This document shows positions 8,276 to 16,717 of a stretch of 54,574 nt of DNA, piece after piece. A model generated the notes under the pieces. That model had not been told where the DNA came from. It was given only the letters and a program-made list of their open reading frames with translations, and searched no databases. The stretch spans positions 1 to 54,574 of the forward strand of contig DCDF01000213.1 in the NCBI GenBank assembly GCA_002316295.1. Direction: 5' to 3'. Numbering within the stretch: position 1 is the first letter of the stretch; the number at the start of each line of letters is the position of its first letter. The position numbers and the translations under genes were made by a program. Origin of the DNA: Syntrophaceae bacterium UBA1062. GTDB taxonomy: Bacteria; Desulfobacterota; Desulfomonilia; UBA1062.

Positions 8276-9256
8276 TCAGGCCAGGTTCGATGCGGCGCGA
8301 TGGTAGGCGTCCTCAAGATCGCGGAGGCGCTCGAGGGATCCGGCAGCATCCCGGAAATCAGGACGTTCTTTTTCCGAGGCCGCTTTGAGCGATCCTGCGA
8401 GCTCCTGCCACGACTTTGCAGCCAGAAGCATCTTCTCGGCCAGCCTGAGCGAGAGGATTTCGGGCACAAAGGCGGCTGCCTCCTTGAGGAAATCGGCATA
8501 CATGAGACGGAATCCGCCTCCCCCGGTTCCGCGCCGCTCGATGATCTGGTAGGCGAGCCGAGCGGTCCACTGCCAGTCCGGAAATTCTCCCCATGCAGGT
8601 ATCTCGCTGAGCCAGGAGGCGAGCCCCTTGATGCCCTGGAAATCATACGCTTCATCGAGGATCACCCTGCTGTTGTGGACAATGGAGCGTGCGATGATTT
8701 CCTGCATATCGCCCGGGCCCTCGATCCCCTCCGGCGAAAAGAGATTGCCCTTCATCTCGAAGAAGGAGCCTTTCTGGTGCCGCGCCTGCCTCATGTCCGT
8801 AAACGGAACCTCCAGTACTTCTTCGCGTTCGGTGTCCGTGACGAAAAAGACTTGCCGTCGCCTGTCGTACCCCCAGACCATGATGACATGCCCGGGGAAA
8901 TGCGTGCGCGACCGGTAGTACGGCAGGTGGTAGATATCAGTCCGGACCAGCGCGGGCAGGCCGCTGTCCAGAGCCCGGAGCAAAAGCTCTTCACTCTCTT
9001 CGGGGCTCTCGGATGTCTCCCAGGTAAAGGGATGGCCGATTCGGCGGAAGAACTGGGCCTCGATATCCGCGGAGCGCACGTGGACAAGGCGGCTTACGGC
9101 CATGCCCGGCAGATCGAGGTACCAGATGCCCAGGCCTGCTCCGATGCCGAAGCACATGGCCTCGCTCAGCTGGATTCCGTGGAATCTCATCATGTCCCGG
9201 ATGGCCGTGCTCGCGCAGTGCTTTCCCGGGGCATGGGCAACGGGCAGGAGCCTCAC
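8276..9256 (-). CDS. BtrH-like protein with DUF4872-type C-terminal domain
   Basis: 326 residues. The N-terminal half has GKHCASTAIRDMMRFHG and FPGHVIMVWGYDR, the Cys-His pairing seen in C39-peptidase-like BtrH N-terminal domains. BtrH itself is the acyltransferase that moves an acyl group from a carrier protein onto an aminoglycoside in butirosin synthesis. The rest resembles DUF4872. Proteins of this type outside butirosin clusters have no assigned reaction. The start is GTG at 9256, because CTGGAGG lies six bases before it. It heads the short group BtrH-like, DUF6504-like, radical SAM. Confidence 0.78.
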   Translation of the reverse strand: MRLLPVAHAPGKHCASTAIRDMMRFHGIQLSEAMCFGIGAGLGIWYLDLPGMAVSRLVHVRSADIEAQFFRRIGHPFTWETSESPEESEELLLRALDSGLPALVRTDIYHLPYYRSRTHFPGHVIMVWGYDRRRQVFFVTDTEREEVLEVPFTDMRQARHQKGSFFEMKGNLFSPEGIEGPGDMQEIIARSIVHNSRVILDEAYDFQGIKGLASWLSEIPAWGEFPDWQWTARLAYQIIERRGTGGGGFRLMYADFLKEAAAFVPEILSLRLAEKMLLAAKSWQELAGSLKAASEKERPDFRDAAGSLERLRDLEDAYHRAASNLA

Positions 9257-9343
9257 GACGGGCCTCCAGCCTGAAATCCCGCTGTCACGAATCGCCTCTC
9301 AATACACTGATTCTCAAAGGAGAATGCATGCAGCACATTCAAT

Positions 9344-9877
9344 CTACCTTTCGATCTGCACCTTAACCTTTTTCCTTCCCCACCTCAATGCCTGGCCGTG
9401 AGAATCGAAAAAAAGATCGATCCGTTTCGGCCCCTTGATCGCCGATCCTCTGTCTTCCACCACGCCCCATCCATAGCCTGGGATATGCATCCGGGTGCCG
9501 AAGGGATAGTGCCGGGTATCAGCGGCGATCGTTCCCTCCCGGGGGAACATGAGCCAGGGGAAGAACACAGTCCGGACCGGGATCATCCACGGACGGGCTA
9601 TGCTGTCTGCAGAAAAAAGGCCGGGCCGAGGCTCCTGTGGCCTCGTTCCGCTCGATGTTCTGCCCGTATATGGTTTGCCTTCCATCTGGCCGTAGCTGAT
9701 GTATTTGTTCCAAACGTCGAGCTTGAGGCGTTTCCAGCTTCCCCGTTCCCATCCGCAGCACTTCCCGCAGCTGCAGTAGGCGGTGACCTCCATGGTTCGG
9801 GTTTCGCGGTTCGCAGCCGCACATCCGGAGAACAGGATCATCAGGCCCAACAGCATTGTCAGCGACGCCCCTCTCAT
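9344..9877 (-). CDS. 3D-domain lipoprotein (MltA/RpfB-type double-psi barrel)
   Basis: 177 residues from the ATG at 9877, eight bases after AGGAGG. A lipoprotein signal ends at LFSGC. The mature part begins with the cysteine-rich EVTAYCSCGKCCGW segment and ends with the 3D motif: GTIAADTRHYPFGTRMHI, then VVEDRGSAIKGPKRIDLFF with the three conserved aspartates. Such domains occur in MltA-type lytic transglycosylases and resuscitation-promoting factors acting on peptidoglycan. The barrel of MltA proper is missing, so this is a stand-alone 3D protein. Expected in the periplasm, anchored to a membrane. Downstream of a secreted-enzyme-like group. Confidence 0.85.
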   Translation of the reverse strand: MRGASLTMLLGLMILFSGCAAANRETRTMEVTAYCSCGKCCGWERGSWKRLKLDVWNKYISYGQMEGKPYTGRTSSGTRPQEPRPGLFSADSIARPWMIPVRTVFFPWLMFPREGTIAADTRHYPFGTRMHIPGYGWGVVEDRGSAIKGPKRIDLFFDSHGQALRWGRKKVKVQIER

Positions 9878-9965
9878 GTTCACCACCTCCTCTCCGATAT
9901 CCTATCGACTGTTCGCCGGCCGATGCTGAATTCACTGTCTGCGTCTGGAGACGCAGGCGTTGGAA

Positions 9966-11051
9966 TCAGGGAGCGGGCAAGGCCGGCCCGGAGTCGAACC
10001 ATGCGAGAATTGGGCCGTTTTCCTCTCCTGGATATGCGTGGGCGAGATCATCAACGATCCTGCACACGACTTCCGCTCCCGCCTCTTTCAGGAAGGCGCA
10101 GCCACGACGGGCGCGGTCGACCGGAAACATCCAGTCATACAATCCGTGGACCCAGCGGATTCTTCTTCCCGCAGCCCGGGAGACATCACCCGGAGGGAGC
10201 ACGCACGATACCGGCGCATAGGCGGAAAAAGGAGAGGATGACAGCATGGCGCACCCGAGCGCGAACGTGCCCCCGTCGGAGAGACCCGTGAGCAGGGTCC
10301 TGCTCCGGTCTACGGGATAGTCCTCCGCGATCTTGTCCAGCCAGCCGAGGATGCATTCCAGATCGGCCTCGGGGGATTCGATCCCCCAGGTTTTGCCCAA
10401 AGACGTGGGCGACATGAGCAGTAATCCCCTGGTCCGGGCTTCCCGGATCCATGTCCAGATGAAATCCCTGCCGTGGCCGAATCCCCCATGCAGTGCGATG
10501 ACCAGAGAAAGAGGGTTCGATCTCCCCGTCGGTTCGGGCACGAAGAGAGACGCGTTTCCTCTGGCATAGGGGTCGGCCTTCAAGCCAAAGTGGATGATCC
10601 GGTCGCCTTCTCTGCGGCTGTAGGATTTTCCCTGCTGACGATATCGGGGCGTCTCCCGGAAAAAACCGTCGATCTCAGGTGACACATACCTGAGATCGAA
10701 GAGGATTTCCCGGGCCCGGCATATCTTTCTCATAGCCCGCATGGCGGAGAAGATCCCCTCCTGAATATCGTCCGAAGCACCGAACGTGCCGCAGGCCTGA
10801 AGAACAAGCTCGGACGCCCTGAGGACTGCCTCGCATCCTGGGCCGTCGGAAAGGCCCGGTGATTCGGATGAAAGCCTTTTTTTGACCTCCTCCAGGGCCC
10901 TGGCCTTTGCATGGAGGGTTTCCCTGTGTCTTTGTATCATCGCGGGATGGAACCTGCGCTGCACCCGGTCGAAGAGCCCGATCATGTCCAGAAGCTCACG
11001 GACCAGAGGCCCGCAGGTGAATGTCTGTCCGCTCGTATTCTGCATATTCAC
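9966..11051 (-). CDS. Alpha/beta-hydrolase (esterase/PHB depolymerase-like) with N-terminal helical domain
   Basis: 361 residues. The first 120 or so are helical and charged, without recognisable similarity. The hydrolase part then shows the oxyanion motif ALHGGFGHG, the nucleophile elbow GLSDGG (serine in the centre), the RIRWVHGLYDWMFPVDRAR acid region and LAHAYP with the likely catalytic histidine. This order fits the phospholipase/carboxylesterase or poly(hydroxyalkanoate) depolymerase group. There is no signal peptide, so it is expected in the cytoplasm. It starts 24 bp after the DUF4185 lipoprotein gene, which suggests co-transcription. Confidence 0.8.
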   Translation of the reverse strand: MNMQNTSGQTFTCGPLVRELLDMIGLFDRVQRRFHPAMIQRHRETLHAKARALEEVKKRLSSESPGLSDGPGCEAVLRASELVLQACGTFGASDDIQEGIFSAMRAMRKICRAREILFDLRYVSPEIDGFFRETPRYRQQGKSYSRREGDRIIHFGLKADPYARGNASLFVPEPTGRSNPLSLVIALHGGFGHGRDFIWTWIREARTRGLLLMSPTSLGKTWGIESPEADLECILGWLDKIAEDYPVDRSRTLLTGLSDGGTFALGCAMLSSSPFSAYAPVSCVLPPGDVSRAAGRRIRWVHGLYDWMFPVDRARRGCAFLKEAGAEVVCRIVDDLAHAYPGEENGPILAWFDSGPALPAP

Positions 11052-11074
11052 AATTTTTATCCTGCGCCCGTCAC

Positions 11075-12193
11075 CTAGGGGCTGGCGATCGTGATGGAAA
11101 CGAACGCGGGGTAGTACAGGTCGTGGCTGTCCAGGAGCCTGTCTTCATTCAGAGAGTTGAGGGCATAGGTGCACAGGAGGCCGGGCCCTTTCAGCCAGGG
11201 GTGTGCCTTGGCCGCGTAGAACAGAACGCCTGCTTCGCGGGCTTCTTCGGGGCAGTACAGCACTTTTTCCATCGACCAGGGGCCTGTGAGACTCCTGGAC
11301 CAGCGGTATACGAGGCAGGCTTTCGGAAAGGTTTCCGATTGAACTTGAATGAACCTGCCCGCAGCTTCCTCGTAATGGACCGAGAACTCCATCTGCGCGT
11401 TTTTGAATACAGGGTCGGGCCTGTGCGTCAGGAGACCCTGATCCACCCAACCGCCGTCCCCGGTCCACCACTGAGGATGCATCAGGTCGCCCCGGGCAGC
11501 GTCGTCGAGCTCCCACCGTAGAATATACGCACCGTGGTCGGCGGAATGGGCGCCGAAGGCATAGAGATATCCATCGATCACCATGCCGCCCGCAGATCCG
11601 ACAATCACCCCGTAGTCGTTTCGCGGCGCCCGAACCCGGCTCACACTCCATCGGGAAGGCTCCCTCACGGGGTCTTTCACCAGCACGGCCGCCCACCCCA
11701 CGGCGTCGAAGCCGAGAGCGTTGTCCGCAGCCTCGATTTCCATAAGGAAGACCAGAAGCCGGCCCTCGACCAGTACGCCTCCTCCGGGCCAGTACCAAGA
11801 CGGGCCGGGGGATTGGAAAAAGGCCTCGGGGCGACCTTCGACGATGCTCCAGTAAAACGCAGCGGATGCACGGGACGGGTCGTATCCCCTCTGTACTGCA
11901 ACCGTGTTTCTCACCACCACGGCGCTCCTCCTGTCCCGGGAATATCCCGGGCCGATGAAGCTGTCTCCGAAGAGCCACAGCACCCTGCCTTCCCCGAGAT
12001 CGATGGATGCCGCGCCGTCGCCGCCGAGCCACCGGTCGTCGTTTCTGAAGAGCCGGTCGGCCTCGTCCCATCGTTCGGCGCCGGTCACACAGCCGGATGA
12101 CCCGGGATACATGAACGCGGCGTCGCTGCAGGCGAACAGGATCAGGCAGAGAAAAGAAAAGAAGGCGACGCGTACCTTCATGCCGATATGCAT
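11075..12193 (-). CDS. DUF4185-like secreted lipoprotein (five-bladed propeller)
   Basis: 372 residues. A lipoprotein signal ends at LILFACS. The mature protein shows blade-like repeats with LWLFGDSFIG, WYWPGGGVLVEGRLLVF and YLYAFGAHSADHGAYILRW, typical of DUF4185 proteins related to five-bladed beta-propeller glycoside hydrolases. A carbohydrate-binding or -cleaving role outside the cytoplasm is possible, but the catalytic residues cannot be assigned. The ATG at 12193 follows GAGGGGGG; an internal ATG at 12181 has no ribosome site. A candidate extended -10 promoter lies 140 bp upstream. Confidence 0.7.
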   Translation of the reverse strand: MHIGMKVRVAFFSFLCLILFACSDAAFMYPGSSGCVTGAERWDEADRLFRNDDRWLGGDGAASIDLGEGRVLWLFGDSFIGPGYSRDRRSAVVVRNTVAVQRGYDPSRASAAFYWSIVEGRPEAFFQSPGPSWYWPGGGVLVEGRLLVFLMEIEAADNALGFDAVGWAAVLVKDPVREPSRWSVSRVRAPRNDYGVIVGSAGGMVIDGYLYAFGAHSADHGAYILRWELDDAARGDLMHPQWWTGDGGWVDQGLLTHRPDPVFKNAQMEFSVHYEEAAGRFIQVQSETFPKACLVYRWSRSLTGPWSMEKVLYCPEEAREAGVLFYAAKAHPWLKGPGLLCTYALNSLNEDRLLDSHDLYYPAFVSITIASP

Positions 12194-12331
12194 GATCCCC
12201 CCTCATGCTGTCTTCCGTACCGATGCCGGAACCGGCCGTCACGGCGGCTTCAGCATGCAACCTTGAGCACGGGCCCCGGAGTAGGCGGCCGTCCGGCGTC
12301 TGCCGGCAATCTCAAGGACAATGACAAAACA

Positions 12332-12340
12332 ATTATACCA
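12332..12340 (-). promoter_or_regulatory. Candidate extended -10 promoter before the DUF4185 gene
   Basis: Read on the minus strand this is TGGTATAAT, a perfect TATAAT with an upstream TGn element, which is rare in such GC-rich DNA. The -35 area (TTCCTT) is weak, as is normal for extended -10 promoters. It would give a leader of about 130 bases for the gene starting at 12193. Confidence 0.4.
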
Positions 12341-12377
12341 GAAGGGCCCCCGGGAAGGAACGGGGAACCCGGGAAGA

Positions 12378-13277
12378 TCATCTGATAAAACGGATGCGGT
12401 ACTTTCGGATGAAATCGACCGGGTGGTACGACATCTTCGCCTTCCTCATGCCTTCTTCGCCGAGGTCCTGCTCGCGGTTCACGAGAGGAGCTTCCCGGTG
12501 GGCGGAGAGAAACATCTGGTTTATGGCCTGGTACACACCGGAATACTCCGGGAAACCCTTCTCCGCGTGAATGATCAGCATCTCCGGCGAAAACCGCTCC
12601 GCCAGGCAGAATGCCGCCTCCCTGCCATCGACGAAAAGCGCTCCGCCCGTGACGTTGCGGAGCCCGTTCCATGAGCCGAGCAGGCGCTCGACAGCCCGGT
12701 TTTCCGCCGCGAGCAGCTCGGACGACTCGCAATCTCTCCACTCGCACCAGCGTTGCTGCATCGCCAGGATTTTTCCTGTGAGATCCATGCTCATGTCCAG
12801 ATATTCATAAGAGTATTTTTTCATGAACTGGTTGAGCAGGTTCTTCTTCTTGTGATACCGGTTGCCCCGGAGGCTGACGAGGTCATCTACGGAGTAGACA
12901 TAGTCCCACTGATCCCTTGCCTCCTGAATTTCGACGCGCTCGGCAAATCTGTTTTTCCATATCTCCATGAGGCCGTGAGGCACCCGTGAGAAGACAGCCT
13001 CCGGCTCCCCCAATCCGGCAAGCGCTTCTTCCCATTCGATGCCCTGCCAGAGGCCGACCGGGGCCCAGAATACATGTTCGGGCCATGACTGTCTGATCCA
13101 GATCAGGTCGTTGCTCCAGGACCAGCTAAGGCCGTATTCCTTCGCCCAGCCCCACAGATTGACGAAGCTGTAATCCGATGCGGAGATAGAGCTGAGAGAA
13201 AGCCGCTCAAGGTATTCATCCTGTCTTTGCAGAGAAATGGGTTCGAACACCGCCACTAAATTCCCCTTTCGATTCAT
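12378..13277 (-). CDS. DUF2156 (GNAT-like, phosphatidylglycerol lysyltransferase C-terminal type) protein
   Basis: 299 residues. The pattern RQDEYLERLSLSSISASDYSF near the N-terminus, GNRYHKKKNLLNQFMKKY in the middle and YSGVYQAINQMFLS and VNREQDLGEEGMRKAKMSYHP at the end is that of DUF2156. This is a double-GNAT fold related to the aminoacyl-tRNA-dependent lysyltransferase domain of MprF, but without its membrane part. The acyl donor and acceptor are not known for the soluble family members. The ATG at 13277 is used; the longer frame begins with TTG at 13322 and adds residues without similarity. It stands alone between short spacers. Confidence 0.85.
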   Translation of the reverse strand: MNRKGNLVAVFEPISLQRQDEYLERLSLSSISASDYSFVNLWGWAKEYGLSWSWSNDLIWIRQSWPEHVFWAPVGLWQGIEWEEALAGLGEPEAVFSRVPHGLMEIWKNRFAERVEIQEARDQWDYVYSVDDLVSLRGNRYHKKKNLLNQFMKKYSYEYLDMSMDLTGKILAMQQRWCEWRDCESSELLAAENRAVERLLGSWNGLRNVTGGALFVDGREAAFCLAERFSPEMLIIHAEKGFPEYSGVYQAINQMFLSAHREAPLVNREQDLGEEGMRKAKMSYHPVDFIRKYRIRFIR

Positions 13278-13387
13278 GACCGCTTCTTCAGAGAAATGTA
13301 GCAGAACCAGGGAGTGTTTCAACTCTCATGAAAGAGGCCGCCTTCCATGAGTCCGGGGCGGTATATCGATGAGATGATCGGGGGCGC

Positions 13388-14398
13388 CTAGATTTGCTGT
13401 GTCGTCTTTTCAACGTAGCTGGCCACCTCACCCATGATGTGGATAAGATCGTCGTCAGTGAGCTTCAGATGCTTGAGCACCTCGTTGTTGATGGCATAGA
13501 GCATTCCGTCCATCCCGGCGCCGATGCCGCTCATAATGGCGACGGCATCCGCAAGATGCACGATATATGACAGGGTGTCCTGTCCGGAAGGCGAGGGGTC
13601 GTGATGGTAGCGGATCGACTTGGTGATATGCCCGGGTATCTGCCAGCGTGCGCATACCTCAGACGCGAGTTCCGCATGGTCGAACCCCAGGATGTTCTTT
13701 TCCGCTGAAAGGAAGGTTTCATCACCCCGGTTCACGAAGGATTGAAATTCCGGTTTTCTCTCCTGGATGTACGGGTCCAGAATGATCTTTCCCACATCGT
13801 GGATCAGCCCCGCCGCGAATGCATCCTGCTCGAGGCTCGGGCTCACGCGCCGTGCAATGAGCTGGGAGCCGTTGGCCACGGCCAGCGAGTGCATCCAGAG
13901 ATCGCCGGCGGCAAGATCGTATCCCTGAAGGGTCTGCCCGAGGATCTCGGAGGAGCACGCCAGGTTGAGGAGCTCCATGAGGGTCTTGGTCCCGAGGACC
14001 ACCGATGCGTGCTGCACCGAAGAGACATTCCCGCTCAGGCCGTAATACGGCGAGTTCGCCATTTTCAGCACCCGGGTGACGATACCCTGGTCGGATTCGA
14101 TCACCCTGGCGAGGTCACCGAAGCTCGATTTCGGGTCGGCGATGACCTTTCTCGCCTTCTCCGCGACCTGCGGCATGGGAGGAAGATCTTTCAGCGTCTT
14201 GAAGATCCGCTGTTTCAGGGCGTCGCCGGTTGCCGTCGTGCCCGCATCCTTCGGTGTATTTGCGCAGCCGGGTTCCAGAACGATGGGGAATGCTTTTCCG
14301 CAGCTGGGGCATGGTATGGAAACCGTTCCCGAGTATGCCTTGAGGGTTTCCTCGCGGATGGTATATTCCTTGTTGCAGTGAGGACAGAGTATCTTCAC
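13388..14398 (-). CDS. HDOD-domain signalling protein with N-terminal zinc ribbon
   Basis: 336 residues from a GTG at 14398, placed six bases after AGGAGA. The first 40 residues hold two CPxC knuckles (CPHC and CPSC), a small zinc ribbon of the MJ0042 kind. The HDOD domain follows with LPPMPQVAEKARKVI, SPYYGLSGNVSSVQHASVVLG and GLIHDVGKIIL. HDOD proteins are regulatory relatives of HD phosphohydrolases used in signalling and motility control. A longer frame to 14455 has no ribosome site. It lies 92 bp downstream of a CheD-like gene on the same strand, which suggests a shared chemosensory or motility role. Confidence 0.88.
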   Translation of the reverse strand: MKILCPHCNKEYTIREETLKAYSGTVSIPCPSCGKAFPIVLEPGCANTPKDAGTTATGDALKQRIFKTLKDLPPMPQVAEKARKVIADPKSSFGDLARVIESDQGIVTRVLKMANSPYYGLSGNVSSVQHASVVLGTKTLMELLNLACSSEILGQTLQGYDLAAGDLWMHSLAVANGSQLIARRVSPSLEQDAFAAGLIHDVGKIILDPYIQERKPEFQSFVNRGDETFLSAEKNILGFDHAELASEVCARWQIPGHITKSIRYHHDPSPSGQDTLSYIVHLADAVAIMSGIGAGMDGMLYAINNEVLKHLKLTDDDLIHIMGEVASYVEKTTQQI

Positions 14399-14490
14399 GG
14401 TTTTCTCCTGCCGCCCGGTCCGTCCTTGTGCGGACCCGGGTCCGTGGTCAGCCACGTTGTATTTTTCCTGTCCACAGTCGTTTCCCGTTT

Positions 14491-14928
14491 TTACGATATT
14501 TTTATCTTTCCTTCGTCGATGTTGAGAATCATGGTCCTAAGCTTGGTTCCCCCCACCCCTTCCACCTTCACCGAAAGATTGTGTCCGGACAACAACGTCT
14601 TGATCGTGCTTACGAGCCGTATGCCGATATTTTCGCCTTCCGGGGAGCCCAGCATGGCGGAGCCGCCTGCAATAGCCACTGATATCTGCCGGTCCGACCC
14701 TCTCTTTTTGAACTCATCGAGCATATGGCTCAAGGCCGTATCGGCATAGTATGCCGGGTTGTCCATGGCGCGGCCCTGGGAATGACCTCTCAAGATATGG
14801 ACGCCGGCTGCAAGCTTGATGTGCGGGTTGAACAGAATGACGCCCACCCCGGTGGCTATCTTGTCTATCCAGAGAAGGCCCTCGGTGGCGAACTCACATT
14901 TCATGGGTTTTACCGCTGTCGTCTTCAT
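14491..14928 (-). CDS. CheD-like protein without the catalytic cysteine
   Basis: 145 residues. CheD deamidates receptor glutamines and stimulates the phosphatase CheC. The fold is recognisable from GVHILRGH (His44, as in the Thermotoga protein), YYADTALSHMLDEFKKRG, VAIAGGSAML and VGGTKLRTMILNIDEGK. Aligned without gaps, the GSCV nucleophile motif reads ATGV here, so Cys27 is Gly27. This copy therefore should not deamidate, though it could still bind a CheC-type partner or a receptor. No chemotaxis genes are close; the next gene downstream is an HDOD protein. The start has no clear ribosome site. Confidence 0.8.
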   Translation of the reverse strand: MKTTAVKPMKCEFATEGLLWIDKIATGVGVILFNPHIKLAAGVHILRGHSQGRAMDNPAYYADTALSHMLDEFKKRGSDRQISVAIAGGSAMLGSPEGENIGIRLVSTIKTLLSGHNLSVKVEGVGGTKLRTMILNIDEGKIKIS

Positions 14929-15093
14929 GAGTCTGGAAAATCCCTCAACTTTTCATCATGATGCCGGTCATTTTTCTTTATCGCCACTTGTCAGGAAAAA
15001 TATTAGACCAATTTCGGTTCGGGGGAATTTTACAGGCAGGCCGCGTATCCGGGCGGGGCGATCGAGTTTGGATGTTCTGATCTCAGGGCGGCG

Positions 15094-15993
15094 CTACTGG
15101 CTCAGCAGGAAGCACTTCTTGGTACTCAGATCAAGCCTCCAGTTGCTGATCTCTCCCTCTTCGACAGTCTTGATGTCTCCGGAGATCCTCGTGTATCTGA
15201 AGCGGGTGCCATTGGCGAGGAGGCCTTCGCCCCTTTTGTCGAAGATCACGGCACCGTTCCATACCTCGAAATTCGGGGCATACTTGAACGGGGCTTCCGG
15301 GCTTCCGGAAAACCTGATGGATGTTCCGATCGTAGACGTCAGGTTGACCAAGTACCCGGTCTTCGAAGGATCGGTGATCTCCAGCACGCTCTGATAGCTG
15401 TCGGCGCTCGCGGCCCAGGTCGCAGGAGGGGCGTAGGCCTCGCTGGTTATCTGAAGCATTCTCTTTGTCCAGAGGGAGTAGACGCTCGTTTCGCCGTACT
15501 CCTCGAGCTTCTGAAAGGCGTGGTGGGCATCCTCGAAATTCCCCATCAGGAGATGGTTGACGCCCATTGCCTTGTAGAGCGGAGGATAGTCCGGGTCGAT
15601 TTCACGGGCCTTCTGGAAGCTCTCCTGCATTTCCCTGTACCGCCCGAGCTCGAAGAGGTTCGATGCGCGATTCACCCAGACAGAGACGTTTTTGGGATCG
15701 AGACGCAAATATTCATTACAGGAGCTGAGCGCCATTTTGTGGTCTTTCATCTGAAAGTAGATCTGGCTTTTCAGGAGCCAGGCTTCCTTCTGCCTCTTGT
15801 TGATCTTCAACGCCTCGTCGCAGAAGCTCAAAGCGGTTTCCCACTCCCCGTTCTCCCATGAAGTCCGGGCCTTTGCATATATCTCTCGCGCGGAATCCGT
15901 CTGCGCATCGGCATGTGCATCAGGGGCGAAGAAAAAAACACAGAGAAAGAGAAGAATCGCCGAGTACACCGCCAGTGATCTGCAGCGCTGCAT
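15094..15993 (-). CDS. Secreted TPR protein with C-terminal beta domain
   Basis: 299 residues from the ATG at 15993, which follows GAGGAGGG. A hydrophobic signal (AVYSAILLFLCVFFFAPDAHA) directs export. About four TPR units follow, with typical spacing (for example NGEWETALSFCDEALKINKR and RYREMQESFQKAREIDPDYP). The last 110 residues look like a beta-rich domain (TGYLVNLTSTIGTSIRFSG). The protein likely acts as an export-side scaffold; its partner is unknown. The ATG at 16017 would add eight residues but lacks a proper site. Confidence 0.75.
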   Translation of the reverse strand: MQRCRSLAVYSAILLFLCVFFFAPDAHADAQTDSAREIYAKARTSWENGEWETALSFCDEALKINKRQKEAWLLKSQIYFQMKDHKMALSSCNEYLRLDPKNVSVWVNRASNLFELGRYREMQESFQKAREIDPDYPPLYKAMGVNHLLMGNFEDAHHAFQKLEEYGETSVYSLWTKRMLQITSEAYAPPATWAASADSYQSVLEITDPSKTGYLVNLTSTIGTSIRFSGSPEAPFKYAPNFEVWNGAVIFDKRGEGLLANGTRFRYTRISGDIKTVEEGEISNWRLDLSTKKCFLLSQ

Positions 15994-16073
15994 TCTACCC
16001 TCCTCATTCATATACATATTGTAAAATTACATCCTTTATAGCGGCATCTTCGTGTTTTGTAAATCCCATTGTG

Positions 16074-16098
16074 CCGCCTGCAGGCGGGCATGATGCCC
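16074..16098. repeat. Two adjoining palindromes
   Basis: CCGCCTGCAGGCGG (16074-16087) is a perfect 14-bp palindrome and overlaps by two bases GGGCATGATGCCC (16086-16098). They sit directly after the stop codon of the minus-strand membrane protein gene at 16099. They could fold as RNA hairpins at the end of that transcript, but no T run follows. Confidence 0.5.
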
Positions 16099-16530
16099 CT
16101 AGTCTCTGGAAAGCTGCAGCGGGGGCTTGCCGGCGAGAGCGCGCACCCGGTTGATGGTCGAAAGCACTTTTTTCTGCCCGACTATCCTGCATTCAAGTTT
16201 GCGCTTGCCGGGAAAGTCGACGAGCGTCAGCCCGATAAGAATGGTCAGGATCCCCTGTCCCGGGAGAACCAGCATGGCGAACCCGGCGAGAATGAACGCA
16301 ATGCCCAGGACGTTCTTGAGCGGCAGCAGAACCATCCAGACTACCGGGTGATATTTTTTCCGGTATTCCCGGATCTCATTGCGTTCATAGGTGAAATAGT
16401 CGGCCGGCATGCGGATGATGAGGAAGATCACTACGACGAGTGTCAGGAAGAGGGCGATAAGAGAGGAAGCGCCCAGGTACTTGAGCAGGGTCTCGTGGAA
16501 AGAAACCCACATCAGTGCCGCCTCTACCAT
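16099..16530 (-). CDS. Small integral membrane protein (PGPGW-like)
   Basis: 143 residues. Two or three hydrophobic segments are visible: SSLIALFLTLVVVIFLII and VLGIAFILAGFAMLVLPG, the latter running into a further hydrophobic stretch. The LPGQGILTILIGLTLVDFPG turn matches the position of the LPGPGW turn that names the PGPGW family, with the second Pro and the Trp changed. A basic cytoplasmic tail follows. The ATG at 16530 comes after GGGAG. The function is unknown. The TetR gene upstream on the same strand is separated by about 190 bp with no obvious feature. Confidence 0.72.
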   Translation of the reverse strand: MVEAALMWVSFHETLLKYLGASSLIALFLTLVVVIFLIIRMPADYFTYERNEIREYRKKYHPVVWMVLLPLKNVLGIAFILAGFAMLVLPGQGILTILIGLTLVDFPGKRKLECRIVGQKKVLSTINRVRALAGKPPLQLSRD

Positions 16531-16717
16531 ATTATTCTCCCGGATCTTCCCGGATATTCCACACGCTTACTCATGATCCAGCTATCAACAGGACAACCGT
16601 GACGCTGTCAACACGATATTTTCGCTTTATGGGCGCACCTCTGGAAGTCCAAGAGATCGGGAACAGGCGGGATGCTTCGATGCGCGCCCCGCAGGGTCGG
16701 AGCCCGCACCGATCGGT

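Noticed and set aside
8161..8655. Long upstream extension of the DUF6504-like gene
   Set aside because: It runs in another frame through the well-supported BtrH-like gene and has arginine/proline-rich composition typical of shadow frames.
9598..9935. Alternative minus-strand frames across the 3D-domain lipoprotein
   Set aside because: They lack any motif, while the chosen frame has a lipobox and the three aspartates of the 3D domain.
16531..16717. Possible small RNA or gene between the TetR and membrane protein genes
   Set aside because: No open frame with a ribosome site and no promoter or hairpin of quality.
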